A program made the translations under genes and the position numbers. Shown here piece after piece: positions 55,189-64,000 of a stretch of DNA of 64,000 bases. Every line of letters begins with the position of its first letter. The stretch's first letter is position 1. The stretch lies in assembly GCF_965230805.1 (NCBI RefSeq), contig NZ_OZ246019.1, positions 248,001 through 312,000 on the forward strand, given 5' to 3'. Source of the stretch: Marinifilum sp965230805. Its GTDB lineage: Bacteria; Bacteroidota; Bacteroidia; Bacteroidales; Marinifilaceae. Below the pieces are notes generated by a model. That model did not search any database. It had not been told where the DNA came from and was given only the letters and a program-made list of their open reading frames with translations.

Positions 55189-56121
55189 ATGTCTAGAAAA
55201 ATTAAAGATTATGTTCTTATTGCCCTAAAAGGAATGGGAATGGGAGCTGCCGATGTTGTGCCCGGAGTTTCGGGGGGTACCATAGCATTTATAACTGGTA
55301 TTTACGAAGAGTTAATCAACACCATTAAATCGGTAAACCTAAGTTCTATCAAGCTGCTTTTACAATTTAAGTTGAAAGATTTTTGGAAAGCCGTTAATGG
55401 TAACTTCCTATTGGCCTTAATTTCAGGAATAGTAATTAGTTTTCTTTCGTTGGCAAAGCTGATTAAATACCTATTGGAAACACAACCCATCCTGATTTGG
55501 TCATTCTTTTTCGGGCTTATTGTAGCCTCGGCAATTGTAATTGCAAAGAAAATAAGCGAATGGAAAGCAAGAACCATTATCGCAATGATTGTTGGAACCG
55601 CTATCGCCTATATGATTACCGAGATCACACCAGCCGAAAGCCCTACAAGCTATTGGTTCTTATTTATTTCGGGAGCTTTAGCCATTTGTGCCATGATTCT
55701 GCCAGGTATCTCCGGAGCATTTATCCTGGTTTTGTTAGGATCATACAATCATATTTTAAGTGCATTGAGTAGTTTTAAAATTGATGTTATTGCCATAGTG
55801 GCAGCAGGTGCTGGTGTGGGCATCCTAAGTTTCTCTCACCTATTAAGTTGGTTGCTAAAAAAGTATCACAACATGACCATTGGTTTGCTTGCAGGATTCA
55901 TGATTGGATCATTAAACAAAGTTTGGCCTTGGAAAGAAACCATTACTACAAGAATTGATAGACATGGAGAGCTTATTCCTGTACTTCAAAAGAACATTCT
56001 ACCCGGAAAATTCGAAACGCTATTCAATCAAGACTCTCAGATATACTTTGCTTTAATTTTAGCTCTTGCAGGATTCTTGCTAATTTGGATTATGGAAAAA
56101 TATTCTCCCGAAGAATCCTAA
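55189..56121 (+). CDS. DUF368 family polyprenyl-phosphate transporter (PopT-like)
   Basis: A 310-residue polytopic membrane protein with eight to nine helices. The two family repeats are GAADVVPGVSGGTIAFITGI (about residues 19-38) and CAMILPGISGAFILVLLGSY. DUF368 proteins have been shown in other bacteria to return undecaprenyl phosphate to the cytoplasmic face, the carrier used for cell wall and surface polysaccharides. In this strain that would support the Wzx/Wzy locus as well as peptidoglycan. The family is certain; the activity here is inferred. Confidence 0.88.
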   Translation: MSRKIKDYVLIALKGMGMGAADVVPGVSGGTIAFITGIYEELINTIKSVNLSSIKLLLQFKLKDFWKAVNGNFLLALISGIVISFLSLAKLIKYLLETQPILIWSFFFGLIVASAIVIAKKISEWKARTIIAMIVGTAIAYMITEITPAESPTSYWFLFISGALAICAMILPGISGAFILVLLGSYNHILSALSSFKIDVIAIVAAGAGVGILSFSHLLSWLLKKYHNMTIGLLAGFMIGSLNKVWPWKETITTRIDRHGELIPVLQKNILPGKFETLFNQDSQIYFALILALAGFLLIWIMEKYSPEES

Positions 56122-56288
56122 TAAGTTGCAATTACACAAAGCTTAAAATGCTTAAGGTATTTTAGACTCAGAAACATCTGATTCAGACTTGCAGAGATGC
56201 TTCTTTTTCAACCGAATCACATTAACACTGCACTTGGCAGACAGTCTTCAGTTGGTATAGCAAGATAGAATTATTACATAAAGATAAT

Positions 56289-57032
56289 ATGAACACCTAC
56301 GGCATTCTTGGATTTCCTTTGGGACATTCCTTTTCTAAAAAATATTTTGAGGAGAAATTTGAAGCTTTAAACATCGAAGCTGAATTTCTGAACTTCGAGC
56401 TTCCCTCTATTCAAAATTTACCGCAAGCCTTGAAAGAAGCATCAAATCTTAAAGGCTTTTGTGTAACCATCCCTTACAAAGAAAAGGTAATTCCCTTTTT
56501 AGATGAAATAGATCCTTTAGCTGAAAAGTTAGGTGCGGTAAATTCTGTTCAGATCATACAGAACAGGGAACGAACCAAATTAAAAGGATTCAATACTGAT
56601 ATTTATGGATTCCAGGAATCCTTAAAGGAATTTATTGGCGAAAAACGACCAAAGGCTCTGATTTTAGGCACTGGTGGTGCATCGAAAGCTATAGCCGGTG
56701 GACTGGAAGATTTAGGAATTGAATACCAATATGTGAGTCGATCGGCCAAAGCCAACCAGTTTAACTACGAACACCTTACTAAAAAAATCATAGATCATTT
56801 CAAATTAATTGTAAACTGTACCCCCCTGGGTACATTCCCGAAAGAAGATACCTGTCCGGATATCCCATATCAGAGCATAGGCAAGGAACACTTTCTTTAC
56901 GATTTGGTTTACAACCCTGCCAAAACTCTATTCATGAAAAAAGGAGCTGAGCAAGGAGCAAAAACTCACAATGGTTTAAAAATGCTTCACTTGCAAGCTG
57001 AGAAGAATTGGGAAATATGGAACGCAGAGTAG
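56289..57032 (+). CDS. aroE: Shikimate dehydrogenase
   Basis: A 247-residue enzyme reducing 3-dehydroshikimate to shikimate with NADPH. The N-terminal GILGFPLGHSFSKKYF, the VTIPYKEKVIPFLDEIDPLA segment with the catalytic lysine, GAVNSV, GFNTDIYGFQESL, the LGTGGASKAIAGGL nucleotide motif, VNCTPLGTFP, YDLVYNPAKT and GAKTHNGLKMLHLQAEKNW are diagnostic. It is slightly short (E. coli AroE 272), common in Bacteroidota. It stands alone. Confidence 0.93.
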   Translation: MNTYGILGFPLGHSFSKKYFEEKFEALNIEAEFLNFELPSIQNLPQALKEASNLKGFCVTIPYKEKVIPFLDEIDPLAEKLGAVNSVQIIQNRERTKLKGFNTDIYGFQESLKEFIGEKRPKALILGTGGASKAIAGGLEDLGIEYQYVSRSAKANQFNYEHLTKKIIDHFKLIVNCTPLGTFPKEDTCPDIPYQSIGKEHFLYDLVYNPAKTLFMKKGAEQGAKTHNGLKMLHLQAEKNWEIWNAE

Positions 57033-57207
57033 TTAGGAATTCAAACTCGGATAAGACTAAAGTTGTATCCACAAAGAAGAAAGATAAAACACTTTAAGCT
57101 AGTAAACCTCTCTGGAGAGCCCCTTCGGCATGCTGGAAAATTGCTTGGTTAATTATATTTATTTTGATAGTTTTGGAGATTGATTATTAAACAACAAAAC
57201 CCTGATT

Positions 57208-57813
57208 ATGGAAATAATTAACTTCAAAAAAGGAATACTAACAAGCATCTGTGCAATTCTATTATTTGCCTGCGATAACAGCGAAGAATTTCAAGACAAT
57301 CCAGATTATTTAAGAGATAAATTTAATGGCAAATATGAGTTGATCTCTTCTGCTTCTAAAAAGGCTGTTGACTTAAATAATGATGGAAATGCTTCGACAA
57401 ACCTCCTTGATGAAAATTCCATGATTTTATTATCCACGATTGAAATTAGAATACCCCGTGTAAATGAGATTTTCATTGAAAATAATGAATTTGTTTTTAA
57501 CGAAATTTGGCCTACAGAGAATGAACATAGATTGAAAAACAAGGATCTTATTGCATTATCCAAAACTTACAATGGTGAATACGACCTTTACGGTAACACC
57601 TCAATTGGTAAGTTTAAGGATGATTTGAAATCAGGAACTTTCAGAAATGAAATCAATAATGATGAAAAAAACACATTAGTTGAGCTGAAGTCAATAGATT
57701 TCTTAAATAATGATAAAGTTGAAGTTACTCTTATAAGAAAGCTTTATACAATAAATGGGTGGGTCAAAACTCAAATAAAATCAGAATACAAGCGTTTTTC
57801 CAGCAATACATAA
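57208..57813 (+). CDS. Hypothetical lipoprotein
   Basis: A 201-residue protein with a lipoprotein leader (hydrophobic residues 8-20 and lipobox LLFAC near 18-22). The mature part has alternating short strands (LISSASKKAVDLNNDGNAST, VELKSIDFLNNDKVEVTLIR) that suggest a small beta-rich domain. The DLNNDGNAS segment resembles a calcium-binding loop. I recognise no named family. It is placed alone between aroE and the methyltransferase gene. Confidence 0.65.
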   Translation: MEIINFKKGILTSICAILLFACDNSEEFQDNPDYLRDKFNGKYELISSASKKAVDLNNDGNASTNLLDENSMILLSTIEIRIPRVNEIFIENNEFVFNEIWPTENEHRLKNKDLIALSKTYNGEYDLYGNTSIGKFKDDLKSGTFRNEINNDEKNTLVELKSIDFLNNDKVEVTLIRKLYTINGWVKTQIKSEYKRFSSNT

Positions 57814-57858
57814 GCGATTTTCTCACATAGCAACAGCATTCCGTTTCCCCATAAAAAC

Positions 57859-58809
57859 ATGCAAGCAAACCAATACATCTACACCTACATTTACGACCAT
57901 ACCGAAAGTGAGCTGTGCAAACTCGAATCGAAATATCTTTTTGGTAAGGAAGACAAAAACAAACAACTTTTATCTGATATTAAAGTTGATCCTTCGTGCA
58001 GCGCTTATATTAGGAAAAGAGTTGATATTAAACTACAGTCTGAGATTTATTTGGAGTTGATAGAGAAGATCAAAAATGAAAAGATCTTTGTAGATGATTT
58101 TAAAGTTGAGTATGTGGTTTTAGATGGGGATAAAACCAGATATAACGACAGGTTAGACAAGTTAAGAGATGTTGGCTACAAGATTGATGGAAACCCCGAA
58201 TATTACAAACCTACAACTACTTTTGCTATCTGCTGTTACGAAGACACTTGGTATTTTGGCACATTGCTTAAGAATGATTTCGACTGGGAAAAGCACAACA
58301 AAAAGCCATTTTCTTACAGCAACTCAATCAATATAAACATTGCCAAAGCGCTTGTAAATATTGCTGCCCAGAACAAGAAAGAAACAAAACTGCTGGATGC
58401 CTGTTGTGGCGTTGGCACAATCATGTTGGAAGCCTTTTTTGCTGGCAATAATATCGAAGGCTGCGATATCAACTGGAAAGTTTGCAGGCAAGCAAGAGCA
58501 AACCTGGCTCATTTTAATTATAAAGCTACTGTTTATCGGTCCGACATTAAAGACATTGATAACAGATACGATGCTGCCATTATCGATTTGCCATACAATT
58601 TGTTTAGCTGTGCCAACGATGATACTTTTTTACACATTCTCGAATCGGCAGCACAAATTGCCGATCGACTTGTTGTTGTATCTACAACTGATATCGAGCA
58701 CATAATCGACAAAATAGACAGGAAAGTAATAGATGTTTGCACTACAACTAAAAGAGCCAATGCAAATTTCGCCAGAAAGATATGGGTTTGTGAGCAGATT
58801 AGCATCTGA
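57859..58809 (+). CDS. RNA methyltransferase of the TRM11/UPF0020 type
   Basis: A 316-residue protein. The N-terminal half (about 1-150) is a divergent THUMP-like region. The C-terminal half is a Rossmann methyltransferase: LLDACCGVGTIMLEAFFAG (SAM motif I, about 174-192), GCDINWKVCRQARANL, and the NPPY-like catalytic motif written here as IIDLPYNLF. UPF0020/TRM11-type enzymes N2-methylate guanosine in tRNA or rRNA, so a tRNA target is likely but not proven. Confidence 0.82.
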   Translation: MQANQYIYTYIYDHTESELCKLESKYLFGKEDKNKQLLSDIKVDPSCSAYIRKRVDIKLQSEIYLELIEKIKNEKIFVDDFKVEYVVLDGDKTRYNDRLDKLRDVGYKIDGNPEYYKPTTTFAICCYEDTWYFGTLLKNDFDWEKHNKKPFSYSNSININIAKALVNIAAQNKKETKLLDACCGVGTIMLEAFFAGNNIEGCDINWKVCRQARANLAHFNYKATVYRSDIKDIDNRYDAAIIDLPYNLFSCANDDTFLHILESAAQIADRLVVVSTTDIEHIIDKIDRKVIDVCTTTKRANANFARKIWVCEQISI

Positions 58810-58897
58810 TTTAGGTTTGCCCTGATTAAAGTAACAGATTTCCCCTTTTAAGTAAATAATATACTTGTCAAAACAGTTGGTATGATCTATTGAATTA

Positions 58898-59107
58898 AGT
58901 CAGATAATCATATTGTCAACTCGCCCTGCAATACCCTCAACTCAAACGGTAATATCATTAACTCGGATGGGTATTTTGCTTACTATTATGCCATTATGGC
59001 TGACTCGGATGGGTCTGTATTTGACTCGGATGCCAATTTGGCTGACTCGGATGGGGTTGCAGGTGACTCAGATAAGTATGTTGTTGATTCGCATCGGTAA
59101 ATACTGG
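58898..59107. repeat. 21-bp tandem repeat array, about ten units
   Basis: Imperfect units start every 21 bases from 58898 to 59087. Core units are ACTCGGATGGGTATTTTGCT (58961), ACTCGGATGGGTCTGTATTT (59003), ACTCGGATGCCAATTTGGCT (59024) and ACTCGGATGGGGTTGCAGGT (59045). Outer units are more diverged. The shared core is ACTCGGATG. The 79-codon plus-strand frame across it (heptads such as LTRMGLY, LTRMPIW) is only a by-product. The array fills the spacer between the methyltransferase gene and truA. Confidence 0.8.
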
Positions 59108-59233
59108 GCTGTAGCGATATTTTATTTACTTAATATTAAAAAGCGCAGCTGAATATCCGACAGGCATTATTTTTTACTTGCTTTTTAATTACACGAATAA
59201 GTATGAAGCCCTATGACTTCGGAACAATCGTAA

Positions 59234-59989
59234 TTACAAATTCTTAATTGTATCCGGGTATTCTATCTCAGCTAAAAACAATCCGTGTCCAGGTACCGAT
59301 GAACCCGCATTAGAGCGATTTTTACTTTCGATTACTTTTCGGAAATCATCCAGATTCATTTTGCCACGGCCAACTTCTACCAAAGTACCAACAATGGCAC
59401 GAACCATATTGCGCAGAAAACGATCGGCCTTAACGGTAAACATCAATTCATCGCCATTCTCTTTCCATTCTGCTTGGTAAATTTTGCAATTGTTGGTTTT
59501 AACATCGGTGTGAAGCTTGCTAAAGCTGGTAAAATCTTCGAACTCAAAAAGAATCTTAGCCGCCTGGTTCATTTTCTGTACATCCAAATCGTAAGGAACT
59601 TTCCAATGCGACTCCAAGCGAAAAGGGTTCTTCTCTTTGGTAATAAAATAATGGTAGGTTCTGGCTTTGGCATCAAAGCGTGTATGAGCCTCTTCCTTCA
59701 CCCTAAAAGTTTGTTTAATGGCAATATCGCTAGGCAGAAAGCGATTCAAACGAAAGCTCAGCATGTCGCAATCAAGGGTTACTTGTTCATCCACATCAAA
59801 ATGGGCATAAAAATCGCTGGCATGAACGCCGGTATCTGTCCTGCCGCACCCCACCACATTAATTTCGCAATTTAAAATGGTACACAAAGCCTTGTTCAAA
59901 ACCTCCTGCACCGTAATTGCATTGGGTTGTATCTGCCAACCATGATAATTGGTTCCTTTATAGCTTAACCTGATAAAATATCGTTTCAA
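59234..59989 (-). CDS. truA: tRNA pseudouridine synthase A
   Basis: A 251-residue enzyme forming pseudouridine at tRNA positions 38-40. The Asp nucleophile lies in VGCGRTDTGVHASDFYAH; the YKGTNYHGWQIQPNAITVQE start, FRLNRFLPSDIAI, and RFLRNMVRAIVGTLVEVGRGK are typical. The start at 59989 gives the standard MKRYFIRLSYKGTNYHG. Confidence 0.93.
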   Translation of the reverse strand: MKRYFIRLSYKGTNYHGWQIQPNAITVQEVLNKALCTILNCEINVVGCGRTDTGVHASDFYAHFDVDEQVTLDCDMLSFRLNRFLPSDIAIKQTFRVKEEAHTRFDAKARTYHYFITKEKNPFRLESHWKVPYDLDVQKMNQAAKILFEFEDFTSFSKLHTDVKTNNCKIYQAEWKENGDELMFTVKADRFLRNMVRAIVGTLVEVGRGKMNLDDFRKVIESKNRSNAGSSVPGHGLFLAEIEYPDTIKNL

Positions 59990-60545
59990 ATTGTAGTTTT
60001 TTTATTATTGACAGAGTCCTAAATTAATCTGAGAATTTTGAGTTTTGTTATAACTAAAAACAAGGCATAAGCTTAGCTAGTGTAAAGAATGCTAATTCCC
60101 CGAACTAATTTTTTGACCTATTTTCCTTTCTACTGCGTTAAGCTTTTTCGCCGTAGCTACGGCTATGCCTGTAAACCTTGCCTTGTAAAAAGAAAAATAT
60201 TTTCAAAAACTTTAATTCGTTTTATTAACACTCTTCACACTAGGCCGATATTATTTAAGGAAGAAAAAACTCAAAAGAACAAAAGAAGGAAACTTATTTC
60301 ATGCTAATACTTGTATTAATTCGCAACAAAAATAGCAAAAAGTTAAAGAGGGAAAATATTCAGGAACAATCGAAGTTTATAACTCACCCATTATTTCTTT
60401 CACCTCTCTCCTCCTTGCAAGCGATCCGGTTTTAGTCAAAGAAAACAGTAATCCATCAAAAGTTCATTTTTAGAACCTTGCTTTGTAACACAAAAAAGAA
60501 GTTGAATCTCAATAGAGATTTCTTTAATTAGATATTTTTAAAGCT
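59990..60545. other. Spacer containing MITE copy 2
   Basis: A 556-base spacer between truA and the final gene pair. Apart from the element at 60077-60243 I see only AT-rich sequence and no convincing coding frame. Confidence 0.5.
60077..60243. mobile_element. Palindromic MITE, copy 2
   Basis: A 159-bp element (60081-60239) between CTAG sequences, in the same orientation as copy 1. It differs by only a few bases from copy 1, mainly ATTTTC for AGGTC near the right inner arm, where it breaks the inner pairing. This copy sits in a spacer and disrupts no visible gene. Both share the GCCGTAGCTACGGC centre. Confidence 0.88.
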
Positions 60546-62528
60546 CTATAAGGATTTGTTCCGTTTTAAAATTATTCTCTCATTCAATTTACTCACAACC
60601 GAATCGTAAAATGCCTTTAAATTGTTATAATTTTCCGGTTTATACTTTAACTGATTTCTCTTTACAACAGCTTTTACCTGTAAAAAGTTTGATACAGGCA
60701 ATATAGAGTAATGATATTCGAGCCCCAGCTCCTCATCAACAATTGTTTCTTTTTCGGGAAGAAATTCAACTTGACATTGATCAGGTAATTTAATTGTGGT
60801 AAATAATTGTTCATCTTCCAGATACCCATAATCTACCGGATATACACGACTCGCTTTATTCAGTAAATTTTCTTGATACGAATTGATTGGAAATGGATTA
60901 ATAAGGATCTTATCCCCAACTTTATCCAGATTAGATCTTGAATTATAATTCACAACCAAAGGCTGTGCATTATTTTTTATATCTTTTGCAACCAAATTGG
61001 AAAGTTCAACAGGTGAGTCTCCAATAATATCGTATTGAATAGCACTGGTTCCTTTTTGGGAGATTTTGCTTCTAAATTTTTCAGCTTTGTACCCATCTAC
61101 CTTAAGTTGATTTTTACCTTTAATCTGTTCTTTCTCCAAGTCAATTTCGATTGACTGGTTCAGTATTACCCGATTCTCTTTTGATGGATTCAAGGGCATA
61201 AATTCTGCTTTTTCATCCTTTTCGAGATTCTTTACAATTAGTCCATAGCCATTAATACATTCTTGGGGCAATAATCCGATTGGAAGAAATGGATGTGTTG
61301 CATCCATAAAAAGAAACTCATTTTGATCCTTTACAAGCAATACCACATAATTGAATAAATTTAAGAATGGATATTTGTAATATACTTTACCATGATCACG
61401 TGTACTAAGAATAACAGGAAACGATTCTATTCCTGCTTCTTTAAGCAAAGAATGCAGGAACAAATTAACATCTGCTACATTACCTGTTTTACTTTCTAAA
61501 AAGCTCTTCTTTAATTGGGAACTAAACAATCCAAAATAACCATTCCACAAGTAATGTTTTAATACGTACTCATTTATTGCTTCTATTTTTTCTTTATCAG
61601 ATTTATTCTCCAGCTTTAGATTTTCAAGAATTTTTCTAAGCTCTCTCTTATTGGCATTAATATATCCTCCGAAAAAGTCTGTTCTCTCTAACAGTTCTTC
61701 GTTTAACATCTCCCAGCTTGTCATCAATTCAAACTTTCCACCACGGTATCCAAAATAAGATTCAAGCTGAAAATCAATCATCATACGATTATCATCTTCA
61801 CATGTAATCATGTTTTCCTCCTTAAATGCCGGAACATCTAGTGTTTCCCATTCATAAACACGGGTTTTATATTTTTTAGATAAAAATGTGAATCCAAACG
61901 GTTCAGTATAAACCGTATCTTTATGGTATTCTAAAAAACCTTTTTTTAAAACAATGTAGTTGTAGTACGGACAAAGACTTATTTTAAATTTACTTTGTCG
62001 AACAGGAATGTCATATTGAAAATACCATTCTCTTAAATCGCTCATGAATGGCGAAACAATCTTATAAGAATAATCGATAATACTACCTTCCTTCACGTTC
62101 GTAAAAGCATATTTTTTCTGATTCCACCATCTATTGATATTATCATCTAACAATACCTTTTTTTCTATAGTATTCTTTTTAATAACACCATTTTCCAGAG
62201 AATAACTTGTGGCTTTAAACTTTTTTATCTTTTCTTTTCCGTTTGCTCCCTGGTAATATGGTATTGTAATCTTTGCATAATCATACCCACTCTTATCGAG
62301 AACTTGTATGCGAGTTTTTTTCTCAAAAACAAACATGATCTGATAATCTTCTTCTATAAAGTAAACATTACCAACATCAAGAATGATTTGTGCAGCAGCA
62401 TTTGAATCGATAGGACAAGCTCTTGCTTGCAAATCTTTAACACTTACCTCGGGAAACTTTCTCGAATTGATTTGAGAATATGATAATATTGAGATAAAAA
62501 ACGCAATTACTACAATTAATTTTTTCAC
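60546..62528 (-). CDS. DUF3857/transglutaminase-like exported protein with lost catalytic Cys
   Basis: A 660-residue protein with a signal peptide (about 1-19, ...ILSYS). The first half is a DUF3857 domain (IMFVFEKKTRIQVLDKSGYD, VKEGSIIDYSYKIVSPFM). The following transglutaminase-like part has KSFLESKTGNVADVNLFL, where active members carry GxCxD around the nucleophile, and later histidine/Asp-like segments (LFNYVVLLVK, FLFMDATHPFLP). The catalytic Cys is absent, so a binding role is likely. It overlaps the adjacent gene's stop by 4 bases and ends the operon. Confidence 0.8.
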   Translation of the reverse strand: MKKLIVVIAFFISILSYSQINSRKFPEVSVKDLQARACPIDSNAAAQIILDVGNVYFIEEDYQIMFVFEKKTRIQVLDKSGYDYAKITIPYYQGANGKEKIKKFKATSYSLENGVIKKNTIEKKVLLDDNINRWWNQKKYAFTNVKEGSIIDYSYKIVSPFMSDLREWYFQYDIPVRQSKFKISLCPYYNYIVLKKGFLEYHKDTVYTEPFGFTFLSKKYKTRVYEWETLDVPAFKEENMITCEDDNRMMIDFQLESYFGYRGGKFELMTSWEMLNEELLERTDFFGGYINANKRELRKILENLKLENKSDKEKIEAINEYVLKHYLWNGYFGLFSSQLKKSFLESKTGNVADVNLFLHSLLKEAGIESFPVILSTRDHGKVYYKYPFLNLFNYVVLLVKDQNEFLFMDATHPFLPIGLLPQECINGYGLIVKNLEKDEKAEFMPLNPSKENRVILNQSIEIDLEKEQIKGKNQLKVDGYKAEKFRSKISQKGTSAIQYDIIGDSPVELSNLVAKDIKNNAQPLVVNYNSRSNLDKVGDKILINPFPINSYQENLLNKASRVYPVDYGYLEDEQLFTTIKLPDQCQVEFLPEKETIVDEELGLEYHYSILPVSNFLQVKAVVKRNQLKYKPENYNNLKAFYDSVVSKLNERIILKRNKSL

Positions 62529-64000
62529 AATTTTCTAAGTAAGATTTTTTGATTTTCTATTTTATTGATGGCGTTAATAAATCTTTTAAACTCCTCATAA
62601 TCCTCTTTCTGATAGATTCCTTTATCTAAACAAATTCTTTTATTCACCGATAAAACAGAGTCTTTATAAGTATAAGTTAATTGAATACTGCCAAAGCTTG
62701 AAGTTAGTTGATCATCCTCCGGAATATCATCCAGTTTATAGCCTTCTGGTATGCAATAATTAACAGAATCAGTACTCGTTACATTATTCCGAATTGATAT
62801 GGGATGGTTTCGATTTGCCGGAAGCGAATTGGGTATGAATCTGCTACAATTAAATGGTTTAATCAGTAAATTTGAACCAAACTTTTGAATGTGTTGCTCT
62901 AATGTAATTTCTGAATCCTCAACATACCAATTAATAAAATCCTGCTTCTGAAAACTATAATTTATCGAGTTAATTTTATAATGATCAAACGGCAGTTTAA
63001 AATTTTCAACTCCCCTTCTATCTATCGTAGTATCTTTCGCTAGCAAATTGGTATATTTCTCGAAGGCCACACCACTTAAACTCCTTCTTAAACTTCCCTG
63101 TAGTTTAGTGTCCTTAATTACAAGTTCTGCAAGTAGGTGATTTGAATTATTCTTATGTGAAAATGAAGGTGTTTTGATAACAAAACTATTCTCACCATCA
63201 CAAACCAAAGCATGTTTACCGCATGTAAAACTTCCCCAATAACCAAAAGGTATGTTTTGATTGGTGCATTCTAACCAAACATCACCGCTTTTTAATGGAA
63301 CATACAAAACTGCATGATTAAAATACTGCCCTACAAAACAAGTATCTATGTCTGCTTTTTCATCTCCAGCTCTAATTAGCGAATAGTATGATTTAATTCC
63401 AATCACTTTCAACATGGCTTTCATGTAATTGGTTAAAGCTTTGCAATCGCCATATTTATTATTGCACACATATTTTGCATCAAAGGGTTTCCAACCACCA
63501 ATACCTATAAAAACACCTATATACCTGGTTTCATTTTGCAAATATTCATAAAGGATTCGTACCTTCTCTAAATCAGTTTGTGCATTTTTTACGAGTTCTT
63601 TTATTTTGGCAATCTCATTATCTGGTAATTCATTCAATCCTTTAATCAAATTAGAGTACCAAGAGCCTAACTTACTCCAGGAAATCAACTCGCCTTGCAA
63701 TTCTCCAAATGTAAATTTGTCGGGACTAAAGCGAGCATAAGGATAAAAAGCTTCACTTGGTGATTGAAAAAACTCATCCTCATAAATCGGCCTTACATTG
63801 GATACTTGCCATGAGTAATGATGATAAGCATCTTTTTTTAACAGAACAGTATCAGCTTTAAAGTGATAGAATTTATAATGAAATGGATAATCTTCGGGTA
63901 TTTTGAGATGGTAACTTGATTTCCGAACAGGAATATTCAAGAAGGCTTGAGGAGACCAATCAGGAAAAGAAATAAATTCTTTAGATTTTTGTGAGTAAGC
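62525..64000 (-). CDS. DUF3857/transglutaminase-domain protein, N-terminus outside window
   Basis: The frame is open to the window edge at 64000 (in frame ...AYSQKSKEFISFPDWSPQAF), so the gene starts further upstream; the TTG at 63940 is not the likely start. The visible part holds the end of the DUF3857 domain, then a transglutaminase core: LYEYLQNETRYIGVFIGIGG, NNKYGDCKALTNYMKAML with the catalytic Cys, HAVLYVPL with the His, and a C-terminal domain to 62525. It is a paralogue of the broken gene at 6734-8745. It is coupled to the next gene, which lacks the Cys. Confidence 0.85.
   Translation of the reverse strand, partial: AYSQKSKEFISFPDWSPQAFLNIPVRKSSYHLKIPEDYPFHYKFYHFKADTVLLKKDAYHHYSWQVSNVRPIYEDEFFQSPSEAFYPYARFSPDKFTFGELQGELISWSKLGSWYSNLIKGLNELPDNEIAKIKELVKNAQTDLEKVRILYEYLQNETRYIGVFIGIGGWKPFDAKYVCNNKYGDCKALTNYMKAMLKVIGIKSYYSLIRAGDEKADIDTCFVGQYFNHAVLYVPLKSGDVWLECTNQNIPFGYWGSFTCGKHALVCDGENSFVIKTPSFSHKNNSNHLLAELVIKDTKLQGSLRRSLSGVAFEKYTNLLAKDTTIDRRGVENFKLPFDHYKINSINYSFQKQDFINWYVEDSEITLEQHIQKFGSNLLIKPFNCSRFIPNSLPANRNHPISIRNNVTSTDSVNYCIPEGYKLDDIPEDDQLTSSFGSIQLTYTYKDSVLSVNKRICLDKGIYQKEDYEEFKRFINAINKIENQKILLRKL

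Noticed and set aside
58898..59107. CRISPR array
   Set aside because: Units are contiguous without unique spacers, and no cas gene is present.
58913..59152. 79-residue ORF with heptad repeats
   Set aside because: The frame is a consequence of the 21-bp DNA period; it ignores the array's first units and lacks promoter or ribosome-binding evidence.
63940..64000. TTG at 63940 as start of the last gene
   Set aside because: The same frame continues without a stop to the window edge and reads like the DUF3857 domain.

Overview
The window comes from a Bacteroidota genome. The evidence is YaiO-like, Wzi-family, SLBB-export and PorE-like envelope proteins, DUF3857/transglutaminase proteins, four-helix-bundle and GxxExxY genes, AT-rich spacers, few clear Shine-Dalgarno sites, and two perfect Bacteroidota promoters (TTG-N19-TAnnTTTG). 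Gene content fits a marine or anaerobic Marinilabiliales relative best; that placement is inference.

Layout. (a) 1-4573, minus strand: a membrane exopolysaccharide operon with an unknown anchored protein, a YaiO-like TPR/beta-barrel protein, a HEAT protein and a GT2 synthase cut by the window edge. (b) 4775-9193, plus strand: DsrE-like, DUF2461 and HD-domain genes, then two adjacent broken genes, a DUF3857/transglutaminase pseudogene and a nonsense-mutated four-helix-bundle gene. (c) 9254-12402, minus strand: a receiver/histidine-kinase protein without its phospho-acceptor His, and a Wzi-family porin. (d) 12403-15600: repeat-rich, decayed DNA around one carboxypeptidase-regulatory-like gene and a 45-codon transcription unit with perfect promoter and terminator. 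(e) 15607-35048, minus strand: a Wzx/Wzy-type surface polysaccharide locus. It encodes GDP-mannose (manC), GDP-heptose (gmhA, hddA, gmhB, hddC), UDP-ManNAc (wecB) and UDP-GlcA to UDP-xylose (ugd, UXS) synthesis, several glycosyltransferases including a GT47-like one, a pyruvyltransferase, flippase, polymerase, chain-length protein and SLBB exporter. A divergent wecA-like priming transferase (35928) probably starts the repeat unit. (f) 37215-37563: RNase P RNA. (g) 37732-64000: a four-helix-bundle gene split by a palindromic mobile element, SPOR and PorE-like proteins, then mostly housekeeping genes (queA, Smr/DUF2027, LysE, a fused lipid acyltransferase, PHP phosphatase, two radical-SAM proteins, TPR proteins, DUF4301, DUF368, aroE, an RNA methylase, truA), and finally two tandem DUF3857/transglutaminase genes.

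The most interesting signals are structural. A 158-159-bp palindromic MITE occurs twice; one copy splits a gene, and removing it with one CTAG restores the reading frame exactly. Intergenic repeat families have entered three polysaccharide genes (manC, ugd, chain-length gene) in frame, as peptide inserts. There is a 21-bp tandem array of about ten units at 58898-59107. The presumed pseudokinase, the small transcription unit and the unknown member of the YaiO operon are also worth a second look.
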